12,500 bases of DNA, taken from the NCBI GenBank assembly GCA_028291125.1, contig JAQGIN010000146.1:1-12500 (forward strand), written 5' to 3'. Origin of the DNA: Caulobacter sp. (GTDB taxonomy: Bacteria > Pseudomonadota > Alphaproteobacteria > Caulobacterales > Caulobacteraceae). Each line of letters begins with the position of its first letter. Position 1 is the first letter of the stretch. The position numbers and the translations under genes are program-made. The notes beneath the pieces are model-generated. The model saw only the letters and a list, made by a program, of their open reading frames with translations. It made no database searches and was not told the DNA's origin. Shown piece by piece: positions 6,013-12,500 of this stretch.

Positions 6013-8787
6013 ATGCTCGCACCTGTAACTCGCTTGAGAACCTGTTTTCGCGCCGACCTGCTCAAGGCCGCCAGCGCCGCCGCGCTGGGCCTGCTGGCCC
6101 AGGGCGCCTTTTCCGCGGCGCACGCCCAGGCCGCCCCTGAGAGCCAGGAGCTTGAACAGATCGTCGTGACCGCCAGCCGGATCAGCCGCTCCGGCTTCAC
6201 CGCTCCGACCCCCACCACCATGGTCGGCGCCGACGAGATCCAGAAGGCCGGCGCCACCAATGTCGCCGACCAGCTCAACAAGGTGCCGTCGTTCCGCGCC
6301 ACCACGACGCCGGCCACCACCTCGCACGCCTCGCAGAACGCCGGCGGCAACTTCCTCGATCTGCGTGGCCTGGGCGCCACCCGCACCCTGGTCCTGGTCG
6401 ACGGCCGCCGTCACGTTCCGACCACCTCCAGCGGCCTGGTGGACATCAATGTCATCCCCACGGGCCTGATCGACCGGGTCGAGGTCGTCACCGGCGGCGC
6501 CTCGGCGGCCTGGGGCTCCGACGCCGTGGCCGGCGTCGTCAATCTGATCTTCAAGCGCAATCTGGAAGGCCTGCAGGGCGAGGTCCAGTACGGCGTCTCC
6601 GAGCGGGGCGACGCCAAGGAGACCCATGTCGGCCTGTCGGGCGGGCACAGCTTCGCCGACGGCCGCGGCCACTTCATGGCCGGCGGCGAATACACCAAGA
6701 ACGACGGCGTCGGCAGCGACCGCGACTGGTTCAAGAAGCACTACGCCACCATCTCCAACCCCGCCTATGCGCCCGGCAACGGTCAGCCGCAGAACCTGAT
6801 CGCGCCCAATGTCGGCGTCTCGGTGGCCACCCTGGGCGGGCTGATCACCGCCGGCCCGCTGAAGGGTCTTCAGTTCCTGCCGGGCGGCGCGACGTCGCAA
6901 TTCCAGTACGGGACCAATGTCGGCTCGCAATACATGACCGGCGGCGAGGGGATCTATCCGGGCGACCTGATCAATCTGGTGACGCCGCTCGAGCGCGCCA
7001 GCCTGTTCACCCGCACCACCTATGACCTGACCGACAATATCGAAGGCTTCGTCGAAGCCTCGTTCGCCTATGCGCGCACCAAGTTCAATCTCAGCACCTC
7101 CTACGATCTGGGCACGCTGACGATCAATCGCGACAACGCCTATCTGCCGGCCAGCGTCCGGGCCCTGATGGTCAGCAACAACGTCACCTCGTTCAAGATG
7201 GGGCGGATCAACCAGGACATCGCCTATAATGTCGTCGACGACGCCAACGCCACCGGCCGCCTGGCCGTCGGCCTCAAGGGCTCGTTCGGCGACGGCTGGA
7301 CCTGGAACACCAACGCCGAATACGGCCGCACGCGCTACAGCGCCAAGGTGCTGAACAACCGCATCGCCGCCAACTTCACCAACGCCATGGACGCGGTCGT
7401 CAGCCCGACCAACCAGATCGTCTGCCGCTCGACCCTGACCAATCCGACCAACGGCTGCGTGCCGATCAACCTGTTTGGCAATGGCTCGCCCTCGGCCGCC
7501 GCCATCGACTACGTCACCGGCGACCAGACGCTGATGTCCCACATCGACGAGACGGCCGGCGCCTTCAACATCCAGGGCGAGCCGTTCTCGACCTGGGCCG
7601 GCAAGGTCTCGCTGGCCAGCGGCGTCGAATACCGCCGCGAGTCGGTCAACCAGATCGTCGACGCCAGGTCGGCGGCCAGCGGCTTCGCGATCGGCAATCC
7701 CAAGCCGCTCAAGGGCCATTACGACGTCAAGGAAGCCTTCGCCGAAACCGTCGTGCCGCTGTTGGCCGGCGCGCCGCTGGCCAAGTCCCTGGACCTCAAC
7801 GCCGCCGCCCGCGTCACCGACTACAGCACCAGCGGCACCGTCTGGACCTGGAAGGCGGGTCTTAGCTGGGCGGTCAATGACGATCTGCGCCTGCGCGCCA
7901 CCCGGTCGCGCGACATCCGCGCCCCGAACCTCAACGAGCTGTTCTCGACCTATGTCCTGACCTTCTCGACGATCACCGATCCCAAGGACGGCTCGCAATA
8001 CACGGCCCGGACGCCCCAGCAGGGCAATCTTGGCCTCTCCCCCGAAAAGGCCGACACCATCACCGCCGGCGTCGTCTACAGCCCCAGCTGGGCGCCGGGC
8101 CTGAAGACCTCGCTCGACTATTACAACATCGAGCTGAAGGGGGCGATCGCCACCCTGAGCGCCCAGAACATCATCAGCCGCTGTCAGGCCGGCAGCACCG
8201 ACCTGTGCTCGTTCATCACCCGCGACGCCGCCACGGGCCGGATCAACGAGATCATGCGGACCAACATCAATCTGAGCGCGCTGAAGACCAGCGGCTTCGA
8301 CGGCGAGGTGAGCTACACCATGCCGCTCGAGCGGGTGGCGGCCAGCCTGCCGGGCTCGGTCGATCTGCGGCTGCTGGCCTCCTATGTCGAGGAGTTCGTC
8401 ACCAATGACGGCACCACCGCCGTCAACACCGGCGGCGTGGTCGGCGCCGGCGGGCCGCACTGGCGCGGCATGGCCAGCGTCACCTACGACAACGGCCCGT
8501 TCCGCGCCTATGTCGAAGGCCGCTACACCGGTCCTGGCCTCTATGACGTCAATCTCACCTATAACGACAACCACGTCGACAGCGAGTTCCTGGTCAATAC
8601 GACGGTGTCCTACACCTTCGAGCGCGACCACGACCGCTCGCTGCAGCTGTTCGGCGCGGTCAATAACCTGCTCGACAACGACCCGCCGGTGGCGCCGTAC
8701 AACTTCATCTTCGGCAGCCCGGCCACGGCCTCGGTGCATGACGTGATCGGCCGACGCTACAGCATGGGCGTGCGCTTCAAGTACTAG
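6013..8787 (+). CDS. TonB-dependent outer-membrane receptor
   Basis: A 924-residue receptor that should pull a specific substrate across the outer membrane using TonB energy. It has a signal peptide (hydrophobic segment about 18-33, cleavage near AHA|QA), a TonB-box-like EQIVVTA (48-54), a plug domain with LDLRGLGATRTLVLVDGRR and VEVVTGGASAAWGSDAVAG, a long beta-barrel, and a C-terminal strand ending VRFKY with the terminal aromatic residue typical of barrel proteins. Two close cysteine pairs, C471/C482 and C724/C732, lie in barrel segments likely to form disulfide-closed external loops, as in many Caulobacter and sphingomonad receptors. ATG 6013 is preferred over TTG 6010 because GAGGGG lies eight bases upstream. 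The following deacylase is in the same direction 91 bp later, and the LysR gene is divergent. Substrate is inferred from context (N-acyl or peptide-bound D-amino acids); nothing in the sequence indicates a siderophore. Confidence 0.95.
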   Translation: MLAPVTRLRTCFRADLLKAASAAALGLLAQGAFSAAHAQAAPESQELEQIVVTASRISRSGFTAPTPTTMVGADEIQKAGATNVADQLNKVPSFRATTTPATTSHASQNAGGNFLDLRGLGATRTLVLVDGRRHVPTTSSGLVDINVIPTGLIDRVEVVTGGASAAWGSDAVAGVVNLIFKRNLEGLQGEVQYGVSERGDAKETHVGLSGGHSFADGRGHFMAGGEYTKNDGVGSDRDWFKKHYATISNPAYAPGNGQPQNLIAPNVGVSVATLGGLITAGPLKGLQFLPGGATSQFQYGTNVGSQYMTGGEGIYPGDLINLVTPLERASLFTRTTYDLTDNIEGFVEASFAYARTKFNLSTSYDLGTLTINRDNAYLPASVRALMVSNNVTSFKMGRINQDIAYNVVDDANATGRLAVGLKGSFGDGWTWNTNAEYGRTRYSAKVLNNRIAANFTNAMDAVVSPTNQIVCRSTLTNPTNGCVPINLFGNGSPSAAAIDYVTGDQTLMSHIDETAGAFNIQGEPFSTWAGKVSLASGVEYRRESVNQIVDARSAASGFAIGNPKPLKGHYDVKEAFAETVVPLLAGAPLAKSLDLNAAARVTDYSTSGTVWTWKAGLSWAVNDDLRLRATRSRDIRAPNLNELFSTYVLTFSTITDPKDGSQYTARTPQQGNLGLSPEKADTITAGVVYSPSWAPGLKTSLDYYNIELKGAIATLSAQNIISRCQAGSTDLCSFITRDAATGRINEIMRTNINLSALKTSGFDGEVSYTMPLERVAASLPGSVDLRLLASYVEEFVTNDGTTAVNTGGVVGAGGPHWRGMASVTYDNGPFRAYVEGRYTGPGLYDVNLTYNDNHVDSEFLVNTTVSYTFERDHDRSLQLFGAVNNLLDNDPPVAPYNFIFGSPATASVHDVIGRRYSMGVRFKY

Positions 8788-8796
8788 GAAGGATGT

Positions 8797-8821
8797 CGCC
8801 GCCCGCTTCCAGCGGGCGGCG
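8797..8821 (+). terminator. Perfect 11-bp hairpin between receptor and deacylase genes, no T-run
   Basis: CGCCGCCCGCT (8797-8807), a 3-base loop TCC, then the exact reverse complement AGCGGGCGGCG (8811-8821). It begins nine bases after the receptor stop. No run of T follows, so it is not a classical intrinsic terminator. It fits better as a 3' RNA-stabilising or attenuating hairpin that lets the receptor be made in excess over the downstream hydrolase, though a GC-rich terminator without a U tract cannot be excluded. Confidence 0.65.
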
Positions 8822-8878
8822 CGCCCTCGACGCTCAAGCCGGCCGGGCCGGACCGTTCAGATTTCAGTGGGGTCTTTC

Positions 8879-10471
8879 ATGACCAAATCGTCCTTCAAGC
8901 TCGTCGCCTCCGCCTGCGTCGCCGCGTTGCTGGCCGGCGCCTCGGCCGCCCGCGCCGCCGAACCCGTCGACCTGATCATCAAGGGCGGCACGATCTATAC
9001 CGGGGCCGAGCAGGCGCCGTTCGTCGGCGACGTCGCCATCGTCGGCGACAAGATCGTCTATGTCGGCGCCGCCAGCGCCGCCTATCAGGCCAAGCATACG
9101 ATCCAGGCCAAGGGCAAGATCGTCGCGCCGGGCTTCATCGACGCCCACACCCATCCCGACAGCTATATCCGCTCGCCCGACGCGGCGGTGCGCGCCAATG
9201 CGCCCTGGCTGACCCAGGGCGTCTCGACGATTTTCATCGGCGTCGACGGCTACGGCACGCCGGATGTCAAGGACGACTTCGCCAAGTTCGAGGCCGAGCA
9301 GGTCGGCACCAATCTGGCGGCCTATGTCGGTTTCGGCGCGGTGCGCGGGCGGGTGCTGGGCCAGGACGCGCGGGCCCCGACGGCCGCCGAGCTCGACCAG
9401 ATGAAGGGCCTAGTCCGCAAGGGCATGTGCGAGGGCGCCATCGGCCTGTCGGCCGGGCTGTTCTACGCGCCGCAGAGCTTCGCCACCACCGAGGAGGTGA
9501 TCGCCGTGGCCAAGGAGGCCGGCAGCCGCGGCGGCGTCTACGACACCCACCAGCGCGACGAGTCGTCCTACACCATCGGCCTGCTGGACTCGGTGCGCGA
9601 GGCCATCCGGATCGGCAAGGAGGCCGGCATGCCGGTCCACTTCGCCCACCTCAAGGCCCTGGGCGTCGACCTGCAGGGCCAGGCCCCGGCGGTGATCAAG
9701 ATCATCGACGACGCCCGCGCCGCCGGCCAGGACGTCACCGCCGACCAGTATCCGTGGCTGGCCTCGGGCACCAGCCTGGACGCCGCCCTGCTGCCGCGCT
9801 GGTCGGTGGACGGCGGTTACGAAGCCTTGATCAAGCGGCTGGACGATCCGGCCACCCTGGCCAAGATCCGCGCCGAAATGGCCGAGAACCTGCGGCGCCG
9901 CGGCGGGGCGGACTCGATGCTGCTGACCGGGGCCGACGCCCCCTGGACCGGCAAGCGCCTGTCGGAGATGGCCAAGATCTGGAACCTCGACCCGCTCGAC
10001 GCCGCCCTGCGGGTGATCCGCGAGGCCCCGAAGAAGACCAGCGTCGCCTCGTTCAACATGATCGATTCCGACGTCGATCTGATCATGAAGCAGCCTTGGG
10101 TGGTCACCGGCTCGGACGGCTCCAACGGCCATCCCCGCCAGTACGCGACCTTCCCGGAGAAGTACGCGGTCTATGTGCAAAAGCGCAAGGTCATCACCTT
10201 GGCCAACTTCATCCGCCATTCCACCGGCCTGACGGCCGACATGTTCAAGCTGGACCATCGCGGCTATCTGCGCGCCGGCTACTACGCCGATGTCGTGGTC
10301 TTCGATCCGGCGACCTACGCCCCGAAGGCCGACTATGTGCATCCGCGCGAACTGAGCGTCGGGGTCGACGCCCTGCTGGTCAACGGCGCGCCCGCCATCG
10401 AAGCCGGCAAGCTGACCGGGGCGCGGCCCGGCCGCGCCTTGCGCCACACGCCGACGGGGGCGTGTTCCTAA
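8879..10471 (+). CDS. Exported N-acyl-D-amino-acid deacylase (D-aminoacylase family, amidohydrolase superfamily)
   Basis: A 530-residue protein of normal D-aminoacylase length. The signal peptide (hydrophobic run 8-22, cleavage near ARA|AE at about 26) puts it in the periplasm. Amidohydrolase marks are GFIDAHTHPD with H90 and H92, GAIGLSAGLFYAP (186-198), THQRDE with H224, HFAHLKALG with H257, TADQYPW (287-293) and TGSDG with D413, then the C-terminal beta-sandwich part (LRAGYYADVVVFDP). These match the histidines and aspartate of characterised D-aminoacylases. The cysteine ligand found there in GNCG is replaced here by GVDG (D123). The reaction should be hydrolysis of an N-acyl-D-amino acid to the free D-amino acid. 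I use ATG 8879, preceded by AGTGGGG, rather than the in-frame GTG 8867, because it starts directly at the signal peptide (MTKSSFKLV). It follows the receptor gene, with which it probably shares a transcript. The acyl and amino-acid preference is unknown; D-glutamate derivatives are suggested by the dgcN-dgcA neighbours. Confidence 0.9.
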   Translation: MTKSSFKLVASACVAALLAGASAARAAEPVDLIIKGGTIYTGAEQAPFVGDVAIVGDKIVYVGAASAAYQAKHTIQAKGKIVAPGFIDAHTHPDSYIRSPDAAVRANAPWLTQGVSTIFIGVDGYGTPDVKDDFAKFEAEQVGTNLAAYVGFGAVRGRVLGQDARAPTAAELDQMKGLVRKGMCEGAIGLSAGLFYAPQSFATTEEVIAVAKEAGSRGGVYDTHQRDESSYTIGLLDSVREAIRIGKEAGMPVHFAHLKALGVDLQGQAPAVIKIIDDARAAGQDVTADQYPWLASGTSLDAALLPRWSVDGGYEALIKRLDDPATLAKIRAEMAENLRRRGGADSMLLTGADAPWTGKRLSEMAKIWNLDPLDAALRVIREAPKKTSVASFNMIDSDVDLIMKQPWVVTGSDGSNGHPRQYATFPEKYAVYVQKRKVITLANFIRHSTGLTADMFKLDHRGYLRAGYYADVVVFDPATYAPKADYVHPRELSVGVDALLVNGAPAIEAGKLTGARPGRALRHTPTGACS

Positions 10472-10497
10472 AGTCGCCCGGCGGGCCGGCCCAGGGG

Positions 10498-10722
10498 TCA
10501 GCCCGCCTGGGTCGCCTGCCAGCGCTTGAGGGCCTCGGCCGGGGTGGAATAGGCTTCCTGCAGCTCGGGGCTCCAGTAGCGCAGGGCTTCCAGCGAAATC
10601 CTGGCCCCGGTCGTGGCGCACAGCACGAAGTCGCCGGGCGTCAGCACGGCGTATTCGCCGTCGCCATAGTGCAGCACGGCCAGGCCGCCGAGTTTGCCGA
10701 GATTGCGGTCATAAGCGTTCAT
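10498..10722 (-). CDS. DUF2093 small protein
   Basis: A 74-residue protein with the DUF2093 pattern: a beta-rich first half (GGLAVLHYGDGEYAVLTPGDFVLCATTG, in two parts at 12-30 and 31-39) followed by ISLEALRYWSPELQEAYSTP (42-61) and a short basic helix. The function of this family is unknown. It is found in alphaproteobacteria, where I recall it near xseA. Here it starts 27 bp after the xseA stop in the same direction, so the two likely form one transcription unit. It converges on the deacylase gene with 26 bp between stops and no convincing terminator. Confidence 0.85.
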   Translation of the reverse strand: MNAYDRNLGKLGGLAVLHYGDGEYAVLTPGDFVLCATTGARISLEALRYWSPELQEAYSTPAEALKRWQATQAG

Positions 10723-10749
10723 GGCGGTGTTTTACGCCAAGCGGGGCGA

Positions 10750-12318
10750 TCAGAACAGATCGCCCTGATCAGCTTTTGGTGTTGTCGACCGCGGCTTGGC
10801 CGGGCGCGGGGTCAGCGCGGCGGGAAGCGGCGTCCCGTCGATCACCGCGGCGCGCTCGCCGGCCTTGAACTGCAGCTTGACCAATTCGCCGGCCGACAGC
10901 TGCGCGGCCGAGCGGGCGATCGAGCCGTCGGCCCGGTGCACCAAGGCGAAGCCGAGCTCCAGCGGCCGGTTGGGATCGAGCGACAGCCGCAGCTTGTCGA
11001 GGCCGTTCAGCCGCTCGCGGTCGCGGGTCAGACGCCGTTGGCCGGCGGCGTTGAGACGGTCCCAGAGCGCCGGCAGGCGGGCGTGCTGGGCGACGCGGTC
11101 GGGCGCGCGGCGCGCGGCGACGTCGAGCCGGCCGCCCAGACCCGCCAGCCGCTCGGCCTTGGCCGCGCCTTGGCGGTTCAGGGTTTCCGGCGACAGCCGC
11201 GCCGTGACCTTCAGCAGGTCCTGGGCGTGGACGGCGGTGTTGCGGGCCAGCGCCGCGTCCAGCCGGCCGGCGGCGGCGTCGAAGCGGCGGCGGGCCGGGG
11301 CGGTGAGGTCGTCGGCCCGCGGCAGGCCGCGCACGGCGATGTCCAGCCGCTGCTGGGCCAGGGCCAGCAGGTCGGCCGGCCGGGGCAGGCCGCGGGCGGC
11401 GCTGATCAGGCGGGTGCGGCGCTCCTCGACCGCTCGGCCGCCGCAGCGGCTCAAGCGCCGCTCGTAGTCGGCGATCAGGCTCTTCAGCTCGGCCAGCACC
11501 GGAGTGGCCATCTCGGCGGCGGCGGTGGGGGTGGGGGCGCGACGATCGGAGACGAAGTCGATCAGGGTGGTGTCGGTCTCGTGGCCGACCGCCGAGATCA
11601 GCGGGATGGTCCCGGCGACCACGGCCCGGGCCAGGGCCTCGTCATTGAACGCCCAGAGGTCCTCGACCGAGCCGCCGCCGCGGGCGACGATCAGCACGTC
11701 GGGGCGGGGGACTGTTCCGCCCGGGGCGATGGCGTTGAAGCCGGCGATGGCGGCGGCCACCTGGGCGGCGGCCTGATCGCCCTGCACCACCACCGGCCAG
11801 ACCATCACCCGGCACGGCCAGCGGTCGCGGATGCGATGCAGGATGTCGCGGATCACCGCCCCGGTCGGGCTGGTGATCACCCCGACCACGGCCGGCATCG
11901 ACGGCAGGGGCGCTTTGCGGCTGGCTTCGAAAAGGCCTTCTCCGGCCAGCTTGGCTTTCAGCCGCTCAAGCTGCGCGAGCAGCGCCCCGACCCCGGCCGC
12001 CTCCATGGTGTCGATGACGATCTGGTAGCGCGATCCGGCCGGATAGGTGGTGATCTTGCCGGTGACGATGACCTCGAGGCCCTGCTCCGGCCGCACGCCC
12101 AGGCCACGGACGGAGGTCTTCCAGACGACGCCGTCCAGCGCGGCCTTGTCGTCCTTGATGGTCAGATAGACGTGGCCGTTGGAGTGGTGGGTGACCTTGG
12201 ATAGCTCGCCGCGCAGGCGGACGAAGCCATAGGCCTCCTCGAGGGTGCGCTTGAGGGCGAAGGCCAGTTCCGAGACGGAATAGGCGGGCGCGTGGGACGG
12301 GGATTCCGCGTCGGTCAT
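10750..12318 (-). CDS. xseA: Exodeoxyribonuclease VII large subunit XseA
   Basis: A 522-residue catalytic subunit of ExoVII, which with XseB degrades single-stranded DNA to oligonucleotides in the cytoplasm. It has the N-terminal OB-fold DNA-binding domain (about 10-105: [36 protein letters not shown]), then the nuclease core with [16 protein letters not shown] (145-160, including the conserved Asp), [16 protein letters not shown] (212-227) and [16 protein letters not shown] (245-260). A long helical region follows, with imperfect repeats of the type [18 protein letters not shown] (309-326) and [18 protein letters not shown] (330-347). The C-terminus ends in QGDLF. ATG 12318 gives the standard start. 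The first 32 codons and 27 bases of upstream sequence are exactly the segment duplicated to the right, so the original promoter-proximal context has been pushed 125 bp away. DUF2093 follows 27 bp downstream; xseB is not in the window. Confidence 0.97.
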   Translation of the reverse strand: MTDAESPSHAPAYSVSELAFALKRTLEEAYGFVRLRGELSKVTHHSNGHVYLTIKDDKAALDGVVWKTSVRGLGVRPEQGLEVIVTGKITTYPAGSRYQIVIDTMEAAGVGALLAQLERLKAKLAGEGLFEASRKAPLPSMPAVVGVITSPTGAVIRDILHRIRDRWPCRVMVWPVVVQGDQAAAQVAAAIAGFNAIAPGGTVPRPDVLIVARGGGSVEDLWAFNDEALARAVVAGTIPLISAVGHETDTTLIDFVSDRRAPTPTAAAEMATPVLAELKSLIADYERRLSRCGGRAVEERRTRLISAARGLPRPADLLALAQQRLDIAVRGLPRADDLTAPARRRFDAAAGRLDAALARNTAVHAQDLLKVTARLSPETLNRQGAAKAERLAGLGGRLDVAARRAPDRVAQHARLPALWDRLNAAGQRRLTRDRERLNGLDKLRLSLDPNRPLELGFALVHRADGSIARSAAQLSAGELVKLQFKAGERAAVIDGTPLPAALTPRPAKPRSTTPKADQGDLF

Positions 12319-12470
12319 GACGCCTACATACAGCCCTCCCCGGCGCCGAAGCCATAGGCCTCCTCGAGCGTGCGCTTGAGGGCGAAGGCCAGTTCCGAGA
12401 CGGAATAGGCGGGCGCGTTGGACGGGGATTCCGCGTCGGTCATGACGCCTACATACAGCCCTCCCCGGCG
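12222..12470. repeat. xseA: Tandem duplication of the xseA 5' end (two 124-bp copies, 125-bp period)
   Basis: Copy 1 is 12222-12345 and copy 2 is 12347-12470, separated by one base. They agree at 122 of 124 positions. The differences are 12244 G versus 12369 C (synonymous, Thr in both) and 12294 G versus 12419 T (His in the working gene, Asn in the extra copy). Each copy contains 27 bases of leader, the ATG and 32 xseA codons. The period is not a multiple of three, so copy 2 is out of frame with the gene. The near identity points to a recent event; the two differences argue against a simple assembly collapse or duplication error but do not exclude it. Confidence 0.97.
12324..12443 (-). pseudogene. 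Duplicated xseA 5' fragment forming a 39-codon upstream ORF
   Basis: Starting at the second copy of the xseA ATG, this reads [10 protein letters not shown] and on through the same 32 residues as XseA (one change, His9 to Asn), then seven junction residues (GAGEGCM) and a TAG stop. The stop ends five bases before the true xseA ATG (12318). Because the 27-base leader is duplicated too, ribosomes should recognise both starts about equally well. The product would be a truncated piece of the OB-fold with no expected enzymatic activity. It could be a dead fragment, or it could act as a leader ORF that couples or lowers xseA translation. Confidence 0.75.
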
Positions 12471-12487
12471 ATGGGGGAGGGCCGTAT
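12453..12487. repeat. Long hairpin upstream of the xseA fragment copy
   Basis: GCCCTCCCC (12458-12466) and GGGGAGGGC (12474-12482) form a perfect 9-bp stem around a 7-base loop. After one mismatch, ATAC (12453-12456) pairs with GTAT (12484-12487), giving 14-base arms with one mismatch. It spans the edge of duplication copy 2: the left arm is duplicated, the right arm is not, so the hairpin sits before copy 2 only. On the minus strand it lies just before the leader ORF; before the duplication it would have stood directly upstream of the xseA start. There is no T-run on either side. It resembles GC-rich intergenic hairpins common in such genomes. Confidence 0.6.
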
Positions 12488-12500
12488 GGAAAGGTTAGAT

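Noticed and set aside
6007..8739. 910-codon open frame on the minus strand opposite the TonB receptor
   Set aside because: High third-position GC keeps antisense frames open. The translation is low-complexity (rich in Gly, Ala, Asp, Arg) with no domain, while the plus strand encodes a clear receptor from signal peptide to terminal aromatic.
10472..10511. Short inverted repeat (CCCAGG, 10490-10495 and 10506-10511) between the convergent deacylase and DUF2093 genes
   Set aside because: A 6-bp stem with a 10-base loop in GC-rich sequence, overlapping the DUF2093 coding end and lacking T-runs; too weak to call a terminator.
9427..12204. 925-codon plus-strand open frame across the deacylase, DUF2093 and xseA
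   Set aside because: It overlaps three recognisable genes in other frames and its translation is repetitive Arg/Gly/Gln-rich sequence with no motif; a GC-bias shadow.
12471..12500. Plus-strand ATG at 12471 with an open frame to the window edge
   Set aside because: Only ten codons are visible, it overlaps the hairpin, and it has no family resemblance or clear Shine-Dalgarno sequence.

Overview
The window is GC-rich and densely packed with genes. It has an exported-protein and TonB-dependent-receptor style, and a DUF2093 gene downstream of xseA, that point to an alphaproteobacterium, most likely Caulobacterales (Caulobacter or a close relative). That assignment is inferred from gene style and neighbourhood; there is no rRNA or other marker here to prove it.

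Left part (1-5746, all on the minus strand). Read in the direction of transcription, this holds a LysR-type regulator (4841-5746), dgcN (3736-4746), dgcA (2744-3751, overlapping dgcN by 16 bases), a DAACS/SDF-family symporter (1405-2691) and an exported M20D, AbgB-like amidohydrolase (1397 down to the window edge, incomplete). DgcN and DgcA are the N-acetyltransferase and N-acetyl-glutamate racemase of the D-glutamate catabolic route, so this looks like a D-glutamate or D-amino-acid utilisation operon with its own regulator.

Middle part (5747-10471). A 266-bp divergent intergenic region carries a conspicuous set of inverted half-sites (TTACCCC / GGGGTAA / TTACCC). It separates the LysR gene from a plus-strand pair: a TonB-dependent outer-membrane receptor (6013-8787) and an exported D-aminoacylase-type N-acyl-D-amino-acid deacylase (8879-10471). 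A perfect 11-bp hairpin lies between the two. Together the two arms make a plausible complete scavenging system: outer-membrane uptake of an N-acylated or peptide-bound D-amino acid, periplasmic release, inner-membrane import, then cytoplasmic N-acetylation and racemisation towards L-glutamate.

Right part (10498-12500, minus strand). This is housekeeping: xseA (exodeoxyribonuclease VII large subunit) followed by a small DUF2093 gene. The 5' end of xseA, with its ribosome-binding region, has been tandemly duplicated (two 124-bp copies, 122/124 identical, 125-bp period). The extra copy makes a 39-codon upstream ORF that stops five bases before the real xseA start.

The points most worth following up are the combined D-amino-acid scavenging locus, a symporter that lacks several residues of the family's sodium sites and has an arginine in the NMDGT motif, the replacement of the usual metal-ligand cysteine by an acidic residue in both exported hydrolases, the candidate operator array, and the xseA duplication.
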